Positions 34,346 to 45,644 of a stretch of 64,000 nt of DNA are shown piece after piece. Origin of the DNA: Rhodeus uyekii (lineage: Eukaryota; Chordata; Actinopteri; Cypriniformes; Acheilognathidae); NCBI GenBank assembly GCA_037043235.1, contig JAWRVZ010000030.1:4509501-4573500 (forward strand), given 5' to 3'. Positions within the stretch are counted from its first letter, which is position 1; each line of letters begins with the position of its first letter. The notes below the pieces were generated by a model. That model made no database searches, was not told where the DNA came from, and was given only the letters and a program-made list of their open reading frames with translations. The position numbers and the translations under genes are program-made.

Positions 34346-35441
34346 GCATTTAAGTAAATGGCAGGCATTTAAAAAAATCATTACTCTTGGAAGAATATGT
34401 GTCTATTTACCTAGATTTTCAATTAAAATACCCAATTAATTAAGAAAATACACATTTTGTTCAATTAAAACCCCAAATTTCAAGTACTGAAGTAACCAGT
34501 CTGTATATTTTGTTTCCAAACTGCTTGATTCATGATTTTTCCTTGATTAAATTATGCTGGTTTAGGAGGCCAATATTTGGTATATATATCTATCACTGCT
34601 ACGAAATGAATACTTTAAGATTTAACTTCACTCGGACTGCTAAGAGATATGGATTAAATCACAATATTTCCCAAAACTTACCATTTAGTCAGCATATTCT
34701 ATATTACACCAAACTAAAGCCATCAAAACCCATAGTTCACTGCTGGGTCACATACAGTAACTATAAGTGAATCTCACTTCAGAACCAGTTAATTTGACAA
34801 ATGTACTGACAAACCTCTTCAGGAGAAGCAGCAGGAGACGCAATATGATTCTGTTCTTTACATTGAGCAATAAGCTGAAGAAGAAATGGAAAGAGAAACA
34901 AAAAGAGCGACAAAAAACTTAAAACAAGTATTTTCTACAGAACTACAGTACAAAGACAACTTGACACATTTGTTATTGAATACAGCTTAACAGAAATGGG
35001 TTATTATCGGGTTTGTTACAACACAGTTTGACACTAAGAGTAAAAAAACAACAAAAATGATATTGCTTTCAAAACTGCTTAGTATTCAATTCAAGTCAGT
35101 GGTTCTGTACCTTGGGACTCTCGTCTCGATGACCAGAATGCCATGCCAATGCAACTCCCTTCCCTTATGTCCATTATGACAAATAAACAGAGATGAGCCA
35201 CACCAATCTTCTTCATTTTAGCACTGGATTCCGGGTTGCCATTGACTCTCCCACGTCTCTATATCAAGAATTAATGAATCTTCAGAAACAAGCTTTTGCG
35301 AATACACCTCGCCCTATGAACATAAATAAACATGTTAATGTATGGTAAAGTATGGTAAAGCAGTGTAACAAACTCTGAAATTACATTATGTGCCAAATTA
35401 TGTAAAACAATGTATTTGAAATAAAACACAAAAAAGCATAA
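34346..35441. other. Intergenic sequence with nothing recognised
   Basis: AT-rich DNA between pogo-like copy B and the solo LTR. I see no exon with splice sites, no inverted ends and no clear repeat in it. Confidence 0.4.
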
Positions 35442-35738
35442 TGTCACGGTTTATGAATACATTGTTTCCTGCTTGTCTCGTGTCACTGTTGTGATGTTTG
35501 TGTGTGTGTCAGTAGGCGTGCTCCAAGCCACTTGGATAATCAGCGTCGGCAGCTGTCACTCAACACCACACCTGCTGCAGCTCATTCACTCAACCTTCAT
35601 ATACTCACTCACTTCTCGTCTCCATTGTCAGATCGTTGTTCCTGCGCCATCTGTGACCCGTCTCTCAGTGACTTTCATTTTCCATTATTTCAATAAACAC
35701 ATTTCACCTGCATTTGCTTCCAGTGATTCATCATGACA
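35442..35738 (+). mobile_element. Solo LTR, 297 bp, duplication CATAA
   Basis: Starts TGTCACGGTTTATG and ends TCATCATGACA. CATAA flanks it exactly (35437-35441 and 35739-35743). It carries an AATAAACAC signal near 35692. There is no internal region. Confidence 0.85.
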
Positions 35739-36139
35739 CATAATCTAACAGTAATTTTAGTTGGTTACTTTTATACTTTTTACTTTTTATGTTCGCTAGT
35801 TTAGGAATCATAAATGTTAGCATTTGATCTGTTCCATTAAATGCAGACACATATACATGCAAAAGTACTTTTTCCAATGACAAAAAGAATCCAAAGGGAA
35901 AATAAATAACTACTAAAAACATTTATATAACATATAAATACCTTAATTTCATACATTTACATTCATATCCGTTTTGATATGAGAGCTTTAATGTATGCAC
36001 TCATCACTGACACCCATTGCATGCATTTATTCTTTACATCTTAAAAAACTGTTGTTTTACATCGTATCATCATAGATGATAATTTGCATTAGCTACAGTT
36101 TTTTATGATGGCTAAGCAAATTATCATCTTTTATGATGG

Positions 36140-36513
36140 TGTGACGACTCCTGTCATCAGTAAGCTACTCTCTCATTACTGGGTGACTCCACCTACCTGT
36201 GGTGATTGCATCGGTGACACCTGTGGCCAACTTCCCTTTCTCTTGGTCAAAAGGAAGCAAGACTGATGGCAGAGCGCGGCCAACATGCTTTGATTTGTTT
36301 GGTTATGTTTTTGGTTTCACGGCACTTTACATTACTGCACATTACACTTTCATTCATTCATTCACCCTGCACGACATTACTGATAACTGAATGCTACACT
36401 TCACTGCTTTTGTATTGAGTTTCGTTAACTTAATTAAATAAATTACTTTAAAACATTGGCATTCTCGTGTGTCCCAGCTTTGTTGCGCCCCTTTTGAGCC
36501 ACGGGGCGTAACA
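36140..36513 (+). repeat. 5' LTR of the Gmr1-type element
   Basis: 374 bases, TGTGACGACTCC to GGGGCGTAACA, preceded by GATGG. It has one more CATT unit than the 3' LTR. Confidence 0.93.
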
Positions 36514-36515
36514 AG

Positions 36516-36530
36516 TGGGGGCTCGTCCGA
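36516..36530 (+). promoter_or_regulatory. Primer-binding site (tRNA-Pro type)
   Basis: TGGGGGCTCGTCCGA two bases after the 5' LTR. The first 14 bases match the tRNA-Pro primer site known from other retroelements. It sets where minus-strand synthesis starts. Confidence 0.75.
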
Positions 36531-37046
36531 TTCTTAGTAATTTGGTGCATTTGGTTTGATATTTTGTTTGTAATTTGGAATTAGTTGAGTTTGTTTGGTG
36601 TGTCGTCTTGCGTTGTGACAGTGCAGTGCTTTGGGACACCGGGAAGCATTTGGTGCAGTTCTTCGGTGGCCTAATTGTTTGGATACACAGACTGGTAAGT
36701 TACCTTTTGTGCAATATTGTTTTTGACTTGGAATTTTTTCCCTGTTAGGATAAGCGATGTGTTTCCTTTGAGACATATCGGGTTTTTTGTTTTTGTAGTG
36801 TTGTGGTGAAAGCGGGTAAAGCAGTTGTCTTGGGAGCACTTCCATGGTGTTGAGAATTGTCGCTGGTTTAACTAGTTGCAGTTCCACCCATTGGGTTTAT
36901 GTGCTTATAATTCCCCCCGCCATACCACATGAAGACTAGGGTTGAGGTAGGTAGTTAGACTTATTCTAAAGAGTTAGATAGTGGGTTAAAATTCCAGGTT
37001 TTTGATTGCACATGTGGGTTACTTTCAGTCAGTGGTTTGTTTGCTT

Positions 37047-40000
37047 ATGGCTAATGTCGAGAAATTTGTGGAATCACCTTCACAGGTTTTGTTAGATAAA
37101 TGTACAAAAGATCAGCTCTTAGAAATCGCTGCATATTATGAAATAAAACTTAGCGATAAGAGAATAAAAGAATGTTCTATTAAAACTGAGTTGAAAAACA
37201 AATTGCTTGACAAGGGAATTTTGTCAGCTGAGATGAGTGAAATGGATGAGCATTTGAGTGTACAGTCTGCTTTGACTTTTGATCAACAAAAGGAGTTGCT
37301 GTTGTTACAAATGGAGCATGAAAAGATAAAGCAGAAGTCTGAGCAGGATAGATTTGAATTAGAAAAGGCAAAGGTGGACTTGGAATACTTCAAATTAAGA
37401 CTCATTAATGAAGGGAAAGTTGATGGCAGTGGTGCAACTGTTGGTGCATATGGGAATTTTTCGCTGCATCAAAATCTAAAACTTGTCCCTAAATTTAATG
37501 AGGTTGACCCAGATGTTTTTTTTACTCTGCTTGAACGTGTTGCTGAGATACAAGGGTGGTCTAAGACAGACTGTGTTTTGTTACTACAGACTGTATTAGT
37601 TGGTAAAGCACAATTAGCTTTTTCTGCTCTAACAGTAGAGGAGAGTAAAGATTATGACGCTGTTAAATCTGCAGTGTTGAAAGCATATGAGTGTGTACCA
37701 GAAACGTATCGACAACGCTTTAGGTCATGTAAAATGGTTCAGGGACAAACGCATTTAGAGTTTGTGCGAGATTTGAGACGCCATGTTACACGCTGGTGTG
37801 CATCGCTTGACGCTAGCACATTTGAGGATTTGCTTGAATTGGTTATAATTGAACAATTTAAAAATTCTGTTTCTGATCAACTTGCGACATACATCAGCGA
37901 ACATAAGGTTCAGTCACCGGAGCAGGCAGCATCGTTGGCTGATGATTATGTGCTTACTCACAAAAATACTACCGTTGATTGGAAAATGCGTGAAGAAGCG
38001 AGAGTGAATCGTTATAGTGGTCGTGGTTTTTTGGGCATTTTTGACCAGTCTGATATCTGTAACTACTGTCGAGGAAAAGGACATTGGAAAGCAGACTGCC
38101 CCATACTTCGAGAGAAAAACAAGCGTTTTGATGGGAATAAATTTCATTCTGTTGCACTTGCAAATTCAATCTATTCGAGTGATACTGAGACGGATGAAAT
38201 CCAACTGTTTAATGATTGTTTGTCCACTTATGCTCCTTTCATTACAGAAGGTCGGGTGTCGTTATCGGGTGGAGTGGAAGTTCCTGTCAAAATTTTGCGA
38301 GATACAGGAGCCATGGATTCTTTCATTCTAGAGTCCATTTTGCCCTTTTCAACACAATCTGAGACAGGTGAAAGTGTTTTAGTTCGAGGAATGGGTTTAA
38401 ATACATTAACAGTTCCTCTGCATAAAGTCATTCTTCACTCTGATTTAGTGGCTGGCGAAGTGGTATTGGGATTGCGTCGTGCGTTACCAATTGAGGGAGT
38501 TCAGCTAATCTTGGGAAATAAATTAGCAAAAGATCGTGTGTGGGCAAACAAAACACCATTCCCTGTGGTTTCATCTATTGGAGAACCATTTCAACCAAAA
38601 ATGTCTATAAGTTCTGTGGGTGTTGTAACTCGGGCTATGGCTAGAGATGTGGAGTGCTTGGACTCTCAAGGGAAAGAGTTGAGGACATCACGTACTCTTT
38701 TATCCATACCTGATTTATCTGTTCTATCTTTTCCTCTATCTGTAGATGAACTATCGAAGGAACAGCACTCTGATTCCTCCTTGATTGAGCTGATTGCTTC
38801 TGCAGTTGAGGACAGTGACATACCAGATGTGGCTAGAGGCTACTTCATACAGGAGGGTTTGTTGTTGAGGAAATGGAGTCCTCATGGTGAGAATTTTGTT
38901 GGAGATCCTATTGTTCAGATTGTGGTTCCTACAAAGTTTCGCCAAGCTGTATTAGAAGTGGCACATCAAAAGTCGGGTCATGCTGGGGTACGTAAGACTT
39001 ATGATCGCGTTTTGCAGTATTTTTTTTGGCCATATTTAAAACGTGACATTTCGGCCTATATTAAATCATGTCATGTGTGTCAGGTAACTGGTAAGCCAAA
39101 TCAAACATTGAAACCGGCTCCGTTACATCCAATTTCTGCAAATTGTGACCCTTTTGAGCACATTATTGTGGATTGTGTGGGTCCTCTACCCTGTTCCAAA
39201 TCTGGAAGTAAATATTTGCTTACAGTCATGTGTTTGGCCACACGGTTTCCTTCGGCTTATCCATTGCGTACAATTACATCACGGTCAATTGTTAGAGCGC
39301 TGTCACAGTTTATGTCACTTTTTGGTATTCCGAAAGTCATTCAGAGTGATCAGGGTACTAACCTTACCTCCCATCTCTTCCAACAAGTTTTGAAACAGCT
39401 AAAAATCAAGCATAATTTTGCTAGTGCATACCATCCACAAAGCCAAGGAGCTTTAGAGAGATTTCATCAAACTTTGAAGTCTCTCCTTCGTGCTTATTGT
39501 ATACAGTTGGATAGAGATTGGGAAGAGGGTTTGCCCTGGTTGCTACTGGCTGCACGTGAGGTGGTGCAGGAAAGTACTGGATTTAGTCCAAATGATTTAG
39601 TTTTTGGTCACAAAGTTCGTGGACTGTTGGCAGTGCTACAAAACTCACTCACAATTGCTGATTCGCCAAAAAACTTGTTGTCTTATGTTTATGGTTTTAG
39701 GCAGAGGTTGATTCAGGCTAGATTATTGGCCAAAGCTAAACTTGAAAAACAACAAGAAGGCATGAAACGGTTATATGACCGTAAGGTAGAACGTCGTGTG
39801 TTTGAGCCAGGAGATCAGGTTCTGGTGTCACGGTTGTTGATTTCTTCTCCTTTCGAGGCAAAGTTTGAAGGCCCATATGTTGTGAAACGTAAACTGAGTG
39901 ATGAAAATTATGAGGTTGCAACTCCCTGTCGAAGAAAAGCAACCCAGTTGTATCATGTGAATTTGTTGAAACCGTATTATGAGAGGTCTAGTGCTGAGAT

Positions 40001-41522
40001 AAATCCTGCTCTTGTTACAGTTTCGGGGCCTAAAGATGTTCTTTCTCGGCAAGGGGAGACTGAGGGCAAAGAACCAGATGATGTAATTTTATGTGGACGT
40101 TTGAATAATTCGGAATCTCTGAGAAAATTACATGTTGTTCTTGCCCATTTACCTCCTTTGCAGGAAGAGGAATTGAGTACACTCTTACAGAGCTTCCCTG
40201 AGTTGTTTAGAGATATACCATCTCGAACGGATTGGGCTGAGCACGATATTGATGTGGGAAATGCATCCCCTATTAAACAGCGCTATTATCGTGTATCACC
40301 AGAAAAACGAGATTTGATGGAAGCAGAAATCAAATATATGAAAGACAATGGCATTGCTGTTCCTTCGTGTTCAGATTGGTCATCTCCTTGTCTGTTGGTT
40401 GGAAAATCTGATGGGTCAGTAAGGTTCTGTACAGATTTTAGAAAAGTAAATGCTGTGACTAAACCTGACTGTTTTCCACTCCCTAGAGTGGATGACTGTG
40501 TTGACCAAGTGGGTTCTGCCAAATATGTGACTAAACTTGACTTGCTAAGAGGTTATTGGCAAGTGCCTTTGACTCAGCGAGCTCAAGAAATTTCTTCTTT
40601 TGTCACTCCATCAGGCCTCTATTCGTATAAGGTGATGAGTTTTGGCTTGCGAAATGCACCTGCCACCTTTCAACGTCTAATGAATCGTGTGGTATCGGGC
40701 TTGGAAGGGTGTGCTGTGTATTTGGACGATCTGGTTGTGTTTAGTGACAGCTGGGACTTGCATTTGAAACGGCTGCACGCAGTGTTGAGACGCTTGTCGG
40801 AAGCCAATTTAACTGTCAACTTGGCAAAGTGTGACTTTGCTCAGGCTACTGTGACCTATCTGGGTAAGGTGGTTGGCAATGGTGAAGTCCGACCTCTAAA
40901 TGCAAAAGTTCAAGCCATCCATGAGTACCCTGCGCCTACAACAAAGAAAGAGCTTATGCGTTTTTTGGGTTTGGTGGGCTACTATCGTTCTTTTTGTCGT
41001 AATTTTTCATCAGTTGTCGCGCCACTTACCGATCTTTTGAAAGCCAAGGCAAAGTTTGAATGGTCTTTAAATTGTGCGCTAGCTTTTGAGAATGCTAAAT
41101 CCTTACTGTGTTCATCTTCTGTCCTTGCTGCTCCTTGCTTTGAAAGGTCATTTTCTTTGCAGGTTGATGCGAGTCAGGTCGGAGCTGGAGCTGTCCTACA
41201 ACAGGCAGATGAACAAGGAGTGGTTCGCCCCGTCAGTTTTTTCTCACGGAAATTTAATGCATATCAATTGAATTATTCTGTGGTGGAAAAAGAGGCTTTG
41301 GCATTGATTTGGGCATTGCAACATTTTGACATCTATGTTGGCTCAAGTCAGCCTGTTGTGGTTTATACCGACCATAATCCCTTGACGTTTTTGAACTCGC
41401 TACATTGCCCAAACCAAAGGCTGATACGTTGGTCTTTGTTTCTTCAAACCTATTGCCTTGATATTCAGCATATCCGAGGATTTGTAAATGTTGTGGCAGA
41501 TGCACTGTCACGTGCCCTTTAA
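37047..41522 (+). CDS. Gmr1-type Gag-Pol polyprotein (gag-protease-integrase-RT-RNase H), 1,491 aa
   Basis: One unbroken frame from ATG 37047 (MANVEKFVES) to TAA at 41520-41522; a longer upstream reading lacks an ATG. Residues from this Met: Gag with a zinc knuckle CNYCRGKGHWKADC (about 338); protease RDTGAMDSF (about 417); integrase HHCC (AHQKSGHAG...CHVCQ, about 638-678) and D708, D768, E804 with 35 residues between the last two; then RT with YLDD (about 1225); and RNase H (VDASQVGAG, KEALALIWAL, YTDHNPL). Integrase before RT is the Ty1/copia-like order, yet the sequences are Ty3/gypsy-like; this is the Gmr1 group of deuterostome elements. Gag and Pol are fused with no frameshift or stop between them. 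Confidence 0.93.
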   Translation: MANVEKFVESPSQVLLDKCTKDQLLEIAAYYEIKLSDKRIKECSIKTELKNKLLDKGILSAEMSEMDEHLSVQSALTFDQQKELLLLQMEHEKIKQKSEQDRFELEKAKVDLEYFKLRLINEGKVDGSGATVGAYGNFSLHQNLKLVPKFNEVDPDVFFTLLERVAEIQGWSKTDCVLLLQTVLVGKAQLAFSALTVEESKDYDAVKSAVLKAYECVPETYRQRFRSCKMVQGQTHLEFVRDLRRHVTRWCASLDASTFEDLLELVIIEQFKNSVSDQLATYISEHKVQSPEQAASLADDYVLTHKNTTVDWKMREEARVNRYSGRGFLGIFDQSDICNYCRGKGHWKADCPILREKNKRFDGNKFHSVALANSIYSSDTETDEIQLFNDCLSTYAPFITEGRVSLSGGVEVPVKILRDTGAMDSFILESILPFSTQSETGESVLVRGMGLNTLTVPLHKVILHSDLVAGEVVLGLRRALPIEGVQLILGNKLAKDRVWANKTPFPVVSSIGEPFQPKMSISSVGVVTRAMARDVECLDSQGKELRTSRTLLSIPDLSVLSFPLSVDELSKEQHSDSSLIELIASAVEDSDIPDVARGYFIQEGLLLRKWSPHGENFVGDPIVQIVVPTKFRQAVLEVAHQKSGHAGVRKTYDRVLQYFFWPYLKRDISAYIKSCHVCQVTGKPNQTLKPAPLHPISANCDPFEHIIVDCVGPLPCSKSGSKYLLTVMCLATRFPSAYPLRTITSRSIVRALSQFMSLFGIPKVIQSDQGTNLTSHLFQQVLKQLKIKHNFASAYHPQSQGALERFHQTLKSLLRAYCIQLDRDWEEGLPWLLLAAREVVQESTGFSPNDLVFGHKVRGLLAVLQNSLTIADSPKNLLSYVYGFRQRLIQARLLAKAKLEKQQEGMKRLYDRKVERRVFEPGDQVLVSRLLISSPFEAKFEGPYVVKRKLSDENYEVATPCRRKATQLYHVNLLKPYYERSSAEINPALVTVSGPKDVLSRQGETEGKEPDDVILCGRLNNSESLRKLHVVLAHLPPLQEEELSTLLQSFPELFRDIPSRTDWAEHDIDVGNASPIKQRYYRVSPEKRDLMEAEIKYMKDNGIAVPSCSDWSSPCLLVGKSDGSVRFCTDFRKVNAVTKPDCFPLPRVDDCVDQVGSAKYVTKLDLLRGYWQVPLTQRAQEISSFVTPSGLYSYKVMSFGLRNAPATFQRLMNRVVSGLEGCAVYLDDLVVFSDSWDLHLKRLHAVLRRLSEANLTVNLAKCDFAQATVTYLGKVVGNGEVRPLNAKVQAIHEYPAPTTKKELMRFLGLVGYYRSFCRNFSSVVAPLTDLLKAKAKFEWSLNCALAFENAKSLLCSSSVLAAPCFERSFSLQVDASQVGAGAVLQQADEQGVVRPVSFFSRKFNAYQLNYSVVEKEALALIWALQHFDIYVGSSQPVVVYTDHNPLTFLNSLHCPNQRLIRWSLFLQTYCLDIQHIRGFVNVVADALSRAL

Positions 41523-41623
41523 TTATTATTATTCTTTTTTTTGTGTAATTTGTACATTGTTGGCTTAATTGTCTTGCTTGTTTGCAGGGATTCTTTTCAA
41601 GATCCCTGTCTTAAGGGGGGGAG

Positions 41624-41993
41624 TGTGACGACTCCTGTCATCAGTAAGCTACTCTCTCATTACTGGGTGACTCCACCTACCTGTGGTGATTGCATCGGTG
41701 ACACCTGTGGCCAACTTCCCTTTCTCTTGGTCAAAAGGAAGCAAGACTGATGGCAGAGCGCGGCCAACATGCTTTGATTTGTTTGGTTATGTTTTTGGTT
41801 TCACGGCACTTTACATTACTGCACATTACACTTTCATTCATTCACCCTGCACGACATTACTGATAACTGAATGCTACACTTCACTGCTTTTGTATTGAGT
41901 TTCGTTAACTTAATTAAATAAATTACTTTAAAACATTGGCATTCTCGTGTGTCCCAGCTTTGTTGCGCCCCTTTTGAGCCACGGGGCGTAACA
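41624..41993 (+). repeat. 3' LTR of the Gmr1-type element
   Basis: 370 bases directly after the purine tract at 41613-41623, ending GGCGTAACA before GATGG. Confidence 0.93.
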
Positions 41994-42089
41994 GATGGCT
42001 AAGCAGTAGTGTGCAGATCTGTAGTCACATGTGCAAAACTCTAACTACAGTCTGCACAGCAGCAGTTCACATGGACCAAACTCTAGATC

Positions 42090-42790
42090 GTTTTTGATTT
42101 TGAAGGTAAGATTTGAAGGTAAGCAGAAGAATTTTGAATTTGATACGATAGGCAACTGGAAGCCAGTGAAGATTGTACAAAATTGGAGTGATGTGAGCAG
42201 AGCGCTTGGTGTGGGTGATTATTCTAGCAGCAGAGTTTTGAATGTATTGTAATCTAGAAATGGAGCTTGCAGGTAGACCGATGAAAAGAGCATTACAGTA
42301 GTCAATGCGTGATGAGACAAATGCATGGATGAAGGTTTCAGTGTCTTTGGAACTAATGAAGGGACGGAGTTGGGCAATGCGACGTAGGTGAAAGAATGCA
42401 GATTTAGTTACAGAGGAAATATGAGACTGAAAGGAAAGAGCAGAGTCAATGATTATACCTACATTTTTAACAGTATTGGATGTTTTGATATGAGATTTAT
42501 TTCACAGGTGAGATTAGCAGAGATATGACTAGTAAGTCCAGGAGTTCCAATGAAGATAATCTCAGTTTTGTCCATGTTGAGTTTCAGAAAATTTGAATTA
42601 AGCCATTTTTTTATTTCTTTAACACAGGCGGAGATTTTGTCTGTTTGGGGGGGTAGAGTAGGTGTACAGATTGAGTATAATTGAATGTCATCGGCATAAA
42701 AATGATAGTTAAGACCGTGACGTTGTAGAATCTGACCAAGTGGTATGATGTGGATTATGAATAATAAGGGGCTGAGAACAGATGTAATAT
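42090..42790 (-). pseudogene. L2/CR1-type LINE reverse transcriptase fossil
   Basis: Minus-strand translation in shifting frames gives LSPLLFIIHIIPLGQIL, YADDIQLYS (near 42680) and a thumb region similar in layout to the LINE at 25.4-26.2 kb, but it is clearly a different, older copy. Stops and frameshifts break it. An AT microsatellite (42785-42830) follows. Confidence 0.7.
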
Positions 42791-42830
42791 TATAATATAA
42801 TATTATAATAATATAATATTCTATAACATT
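42785..42830. repeat. AT-rich microsatellite
   Basis: Irregular TAATATTATAA repeats adjoining the LINE fossil. Confidence 0.7.
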
Positions 42831-43333
42831 TATTTATATAACATTTCAATCATAAAATAGATTTCAGCCTTGTGAACAAACACTGATTTCAAAAACTGAT
42901 TGCAATTTCAGCTGAAAGGCTAAGCAGGTGTTTTAGACTTGTAGGTGAAAACACACACACACATGTATAAATATGTATATATGAGTCATGAATTAGTCTT
43001 TCTAAGCTCTACCTACATAGGTATTTGGTCCATTTCCAAAAACTAAATTTGGAAATGGAACACAGAAGACAGGTTTGTGAAGGGAGAGAGTAGATGCGTG
43101 GAGGAAGACAAAGAAGACAAAAAGCTGTTATTTCAGATGAAATAAGTGCTAAACTTATAGATATGTCATGAATCAAGGTCTCTCATTGAGAGAGGAAGGA
43201 TTGAGGGTGCAACCCAATCTGCAAAGATTCACAGTGGCACTGTCATGCTAATTTTCCAGCATAGAAACAGCTGAGAGTTACATCCTTACAGTAAATGAAA
43301 ACATTACCAGAATTTATTTTGTATTACAATTAT

Positions 43334-43663
43334 TGTCACAGTCTCGTTGCGTCTGTCACATCCGGGTTCCTCTATCTCCCAGATCCTTCCCACTCCTGTC
43401 TTGTTAGTCATTACCCTGCTAATTATGTCAGCTGTCCCCAATTTGCCCTTGTGTATAAATCCCCTTCATGTTCCCTGTGTCCTTGTCGTTGATTGTCAGT
43501 GTTAGATGGACGTAGTTAGTGTGTGGATGTTTATCTCCTCCCGAGTCTGAGTTTTGCACCCTCGTGGGCCTTTTGTGTTTACGTTTGTTAATAAAGTGTT
43601 TTTGGTTTGAATCCTGTCTCCTCGCTTGTCCGCATCGAACACCAGCCGCCGACACCCGTTACA
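43334..43663 (+). mobile_element. Solo LTR, 330 bp, duplication ATTAT
   Basis: Starts TGTCACAGTCTCG and ends CACCCGTTACA, flanked by ATTAT on both sides (43329-43333, 43664-43668). It has GTGTATAAATCC (TATA) and AATAAAGTG (polyadenylation) in the right order for a plus-strand LTR. Confidence 0.85.
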
Positions 43664-43820
43664 ATTATAGAATATTTACACATATATACATTACAATAAG
43701 TTTGACTGTAACATATATTTTTACAACAGGACCCAAAGGCTGCCCCCAACAGGAAAAATTATTTTCAGATGTGCAGGAAAATGCTATTGTTGGCATGGTT
43801 ATGGTCACCAATGCAATACT

Positions 43821-44289
43821 GTAAAACTGTGGAATATTCAAGAGAGTGCTGGCTGATAATGATATATTTGGAAATGTTACAGACATGGGTTCTTCCTGTT
43901 GAAGTGTTTATTGCATGAATAATAAGTATTTTATTATGATTCAACTGTATGATTATACACCATTATTTTATCTGTATGATGATATTCAGCTGAGAAAGTG
44001 CTGATGTCTGCAAAAGGCTGGAAGCACACCCACCTCACGGTGTTGGGGGTTGAAGCCATATATGGACATAGAGGGCTGAATTCAGGCCAATTGGACAATG
44101 TATGGAGAAAAATAAACAATAACGTAACATGTTTAGAATGTCTAAGAACTAGGTATATAATGGGGGATTTCCCTTTCTCGTGAGGAGATCTGCAGATCGA
44201 CTCGGTTTTGTTTGAAAGAATAAAACCTATATTCTGGCATCAAAGACCTTTGAGAAGTGTTATTTGTCTGAAGAGAAAACTACAACACG
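43821..44289 (+). mobile_element. Possible LTR fragment (ERV-like), limits uncertain
   Basis: The stretch holds GGTATATAATGGGGG (TATA-like, near 44151) and AGAATAAAACC (near 44217), and ends AAAACTACA, which resembles an LTR U3-R-U5. I could not find a clean target duplication, so start and class are unsure. Confidence 0.35.
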
Positions 44290-44692
44290 TGATCCACAAC
44301 ATTCCCCAGGAGCATGAGAGAGAACATTAGATGCGATGTTGATGAAAACCTGTGGCCTGATGCTACAGAGAGGCAGGACTAGCGCTTCAATTATGTGTTC
44401 GAATTACAGTATGTACTTTTAGTTTCTACCTTTTTTCTCATTACTGTAAATCCATAAATTACTACAGACTATTGAATCAAACTGGCTGCTTGAGCTGTTT
44501 TGAGGCATGTGTTAAGAGTTGTGTTGCTTGGAATGGGTTTTGCAGGTGATGTGAACTGTTTTGCTCAGGTGACTTTTGGTAGTGCAGACTGTAGTTAGAG
44601 TTTTGCACATGTGACTCCAGTTGTGTCCACTGCCATTTAGCACCTGATGACTGTCAGGGCAGGTTCCTGACACCCCCATGCTACAGAGGACC

Positions 44693-45580
44693 AGGGGCCT
44701 CATGTATCAATGCTGCTTACGCACAAAAACATTGCGTTCGCCAGCTTTCACGCTCACAGTTGAATGTACTAACAGTGAAATTAACGTGACGATGTGCGTT
44801 TCTCCACGCCAAGTTCATGTCTGGCGTTAGTACATTTCTCATTGTTTTGTCCGTTGGCGACTCCTACAGGCAATGAAGTGAAGCTGCAAACATTACACAA
44901 CGAATTGTTCTACAAGTCTGTGGGAAGCATTGCTAAAAATAATTGATATATATTGTCAGACAAGTCTTATGGGAATATTCTATAAATTATGCAATTAAGT
45001 AAGAACATATAGAAGCATGTGCAAATTGACACAACCCTATTTCAATGGCAGCTTTGGCAATATTTGGCAAGGGCTATCCTCCGAATCTATTTGGGTTTGA
45101 ATCTAGAGAGAGAGACAGCGAGGAAACACGCAATACCCGTTCCGTTAAAGGTGCTGACAACGCTTGGTTTCCTGGCAACTGATTCTTTCCAAAGGGAAAG
45201 AAATAAGCAAGTCGTCTTTGAGCCGCGCAATGCCAGCTGTTCCCATATGATGGTTCCCATATGATGCAGTTGACCAGCCAAACATTAAAATGCAATTTGC
45301 AGCAATAGCCGGTTTTCCTAATGTAAACGGAGCGATTGACTGCACAAACATATAAGGCACCATCTGAAGATGAATTTGCATATATGAATCAGAAACATTT
45401 CCATTCAATAAATTAGCCGATTATATGTGATGCGCAAATACGCCTAACAAGTATTGTGGCAAGGTGGCCTGGGTCAACCCATGATTCATACATCCTTGCA
45501 GCATGATTGGGTGGCAGCTGGTAGCTAGCAGGATGGGTGGGTGGCTTCTTGGTGAGTGATGCATTTAAAGTTCAACGCCG
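44693..45580 (+). pseudogene. PIF/Harbinger transposon fossil with broken transposase
   Basis: It opens GGGGCCTCATGTATCAA, the typical Harbinger end. Inside, in several frames, are pieces of a HARBI1-like transposase: LTTLGFLATDSFQRE near 45155-45200 and IAGFPNVNGAIDCTNI near 45305-45350, then a remnant near 45435-45530. Stops and shifts are frequent and the right end is lost. Confidence 0.7.
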
Positions 45581-45641
45581 CTGCGGATTGAAGAACCTGG
45601 TTATTAAAAGACAGGACAACGCCGAATTTGTTGAGAAAGTA
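45577..45641 (-). repeat. pogo-like element fragment, copy C
   Basis: GCGGATTGAAGAACCTGGTT and the bases to TTTGTTGAGAAAG match the middle of the other pogo-like copies; the gypsy fragment at 45645 cuts it off. Confidence 0.5.
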
Positions 45642-45644
45642 ACA

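Larger units (their letters stand above)
36140..41993 (+). mobile_element. Gmr1-type Ty3/gypsy LTR retrotransposon, full length
   Basis: Two LTRs (36140-36513 and 41624-41993) with TG...CA ends flank a single gag-pol frame. GATGG flanks the element (36135-36139 and 41994-41998). The LTRs are identical by eye except for one extra CATT in the 5' copy. A primer site TGGGGGCTCGTCCG (36516-36529) matches the tRNA-Pro site, and a purine tract AAGGGGGGGAG precedes the 3' LTR. Integrase lies upstream of reverse transcriptase, the Gmr1 arrangement. Everything needed for movement seems present. Confidence 0.95.
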
